In this document: one piece after another, positions 63,683-64,000 of the stretch
Position numbering within the stretch: the stretch's first letter is position 1
Layout: each line of letters begins with the position of its first letter
Source of the DNA: Siphonodentalium dalli
Lineage: Eukaryota; Mollusca; Scaphopoda; Gadilida; Siphonodentaliidae
Direction: 5' to 3'
NCBI GenBank assembly: GCA_032622095.1
Contig: CP136064.1
Span: 43,108,989-43,172,988, forward strand
Length of the DNA stretch: 64,000 bases
Notes under the pieces: model-generated
Told to the model about the DNA's origin: nothing
What the model saw: only the letters and a program-made list of their open reading frames with translations
The model's database searches: none
Translations under genes and position numbers: made by a program

Positions 63683-64000
63683 TCCTTATATTTATATATA
63701 TTTAGCGAAAAAGCCACTTTTGTAAATGTATTTAAATTGAATAGTGTATCGTGACAAAAACAGCCCAAAGTACCCAATAGCACCCTTGGCAAAAGTTAAT
63801 AGGAACAATTTCTCTTCATATTGCAACCAGGTGATGTATTAAGTCAATCCTGCGCGAGTCCAAATGCGCCCAAAACATTACGCGTTCGTCTTTCCAAACC
63901 CAATGACGTATGGATGGTGTTGTGAGCTTGGTGTTATGAGCCGTTGCGCATTCACCGAGAAATAACTGCAACTAGCCACGTGGGCGCGGACCAATCAGTA
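63683..64000. other. Window end, nothing recognised
   Basis: No supported feature in the last 318 bases. Confidence 0.4.

Overview
The window is animal nuclear DNA. It has a split gene with GT-AG introns, several non-LTR retrotransposon remnants, tRNA-derived SINEs, a Helitron-type end, TIR/MITE elements, satellites and very low coding density. Nothing looks bacterial, organellar or viral. AT-rich composition, long G/C homopolymers, many ACATGTA words, a Helentron-like terminus and a PAN plus C-type-lectin gene architecture suggest a marine lophotrochozoan, most likely a mollusc and perhaps a gastropod. That assignment is inference; no marker gene here settles it.

Only one host gene is well supported. 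It is a three-exon plus-strand gene (8175-8418, 19931-20137, 22213-22421) for a 219-residue, probably secreted protein with an N-terminal PAN/apple-like module and a C-terminal C-type lectin domain. Both introns are phase 1 and the reading frame is open across all joins. The first intron (11.5 kb) holds a Helitron-like element, a piggyBac-like MITE, a palindrome and a long 40-bp minisatellite. A second, weaker gene trace is a probable last exon on the minus strand at 30719-31002, encoding a juxtamembrane and transmembrane tail. A possible minus-strand exon at 39116-39265 and an orphan ORF at 61787-62119 are tentative.

Layout. 0-8 kb: dispersed and tandem repeats, a non-LTR reverse-transcriptase relic containing a 0.6-kb (GAT)n tract, and a 130-bp tandem repeat rich in AGGTCA half-sites. 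8-22.4 kb: the lectin gene. 22.6-30.7 kb: inverted-repeat elements, a 5'-truncated L1/Tx1 copy with target-site duplication, and minisatellite-tailed repeats. 30.7-42 kb: the minus-strand exon, a 4-kb TIR element holding arrays of a 16-bp palindrome, and a 6-kb element with terminal inverted repeats of over 1 kb. 42-50 kb: SINEs, degraded LINE pieces and minisatellites. 50.7-53.7 kb: eight copies of a 384-bp satellite. 54-64 kb: tandem and dispersed repeats, a 650-bp TIR element carrying a tRNA-like sequence, paired MITEs and a terminal hairpin.

The most unusual feature is the number of different near-perfect long palindromes: about ten unrelated hairpins with arms of roughly 28-124 bp and mostly short loops. 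Also notable are two tandem arrays whose units are close to self-complementary, so both strands read as similar peptide repeats.
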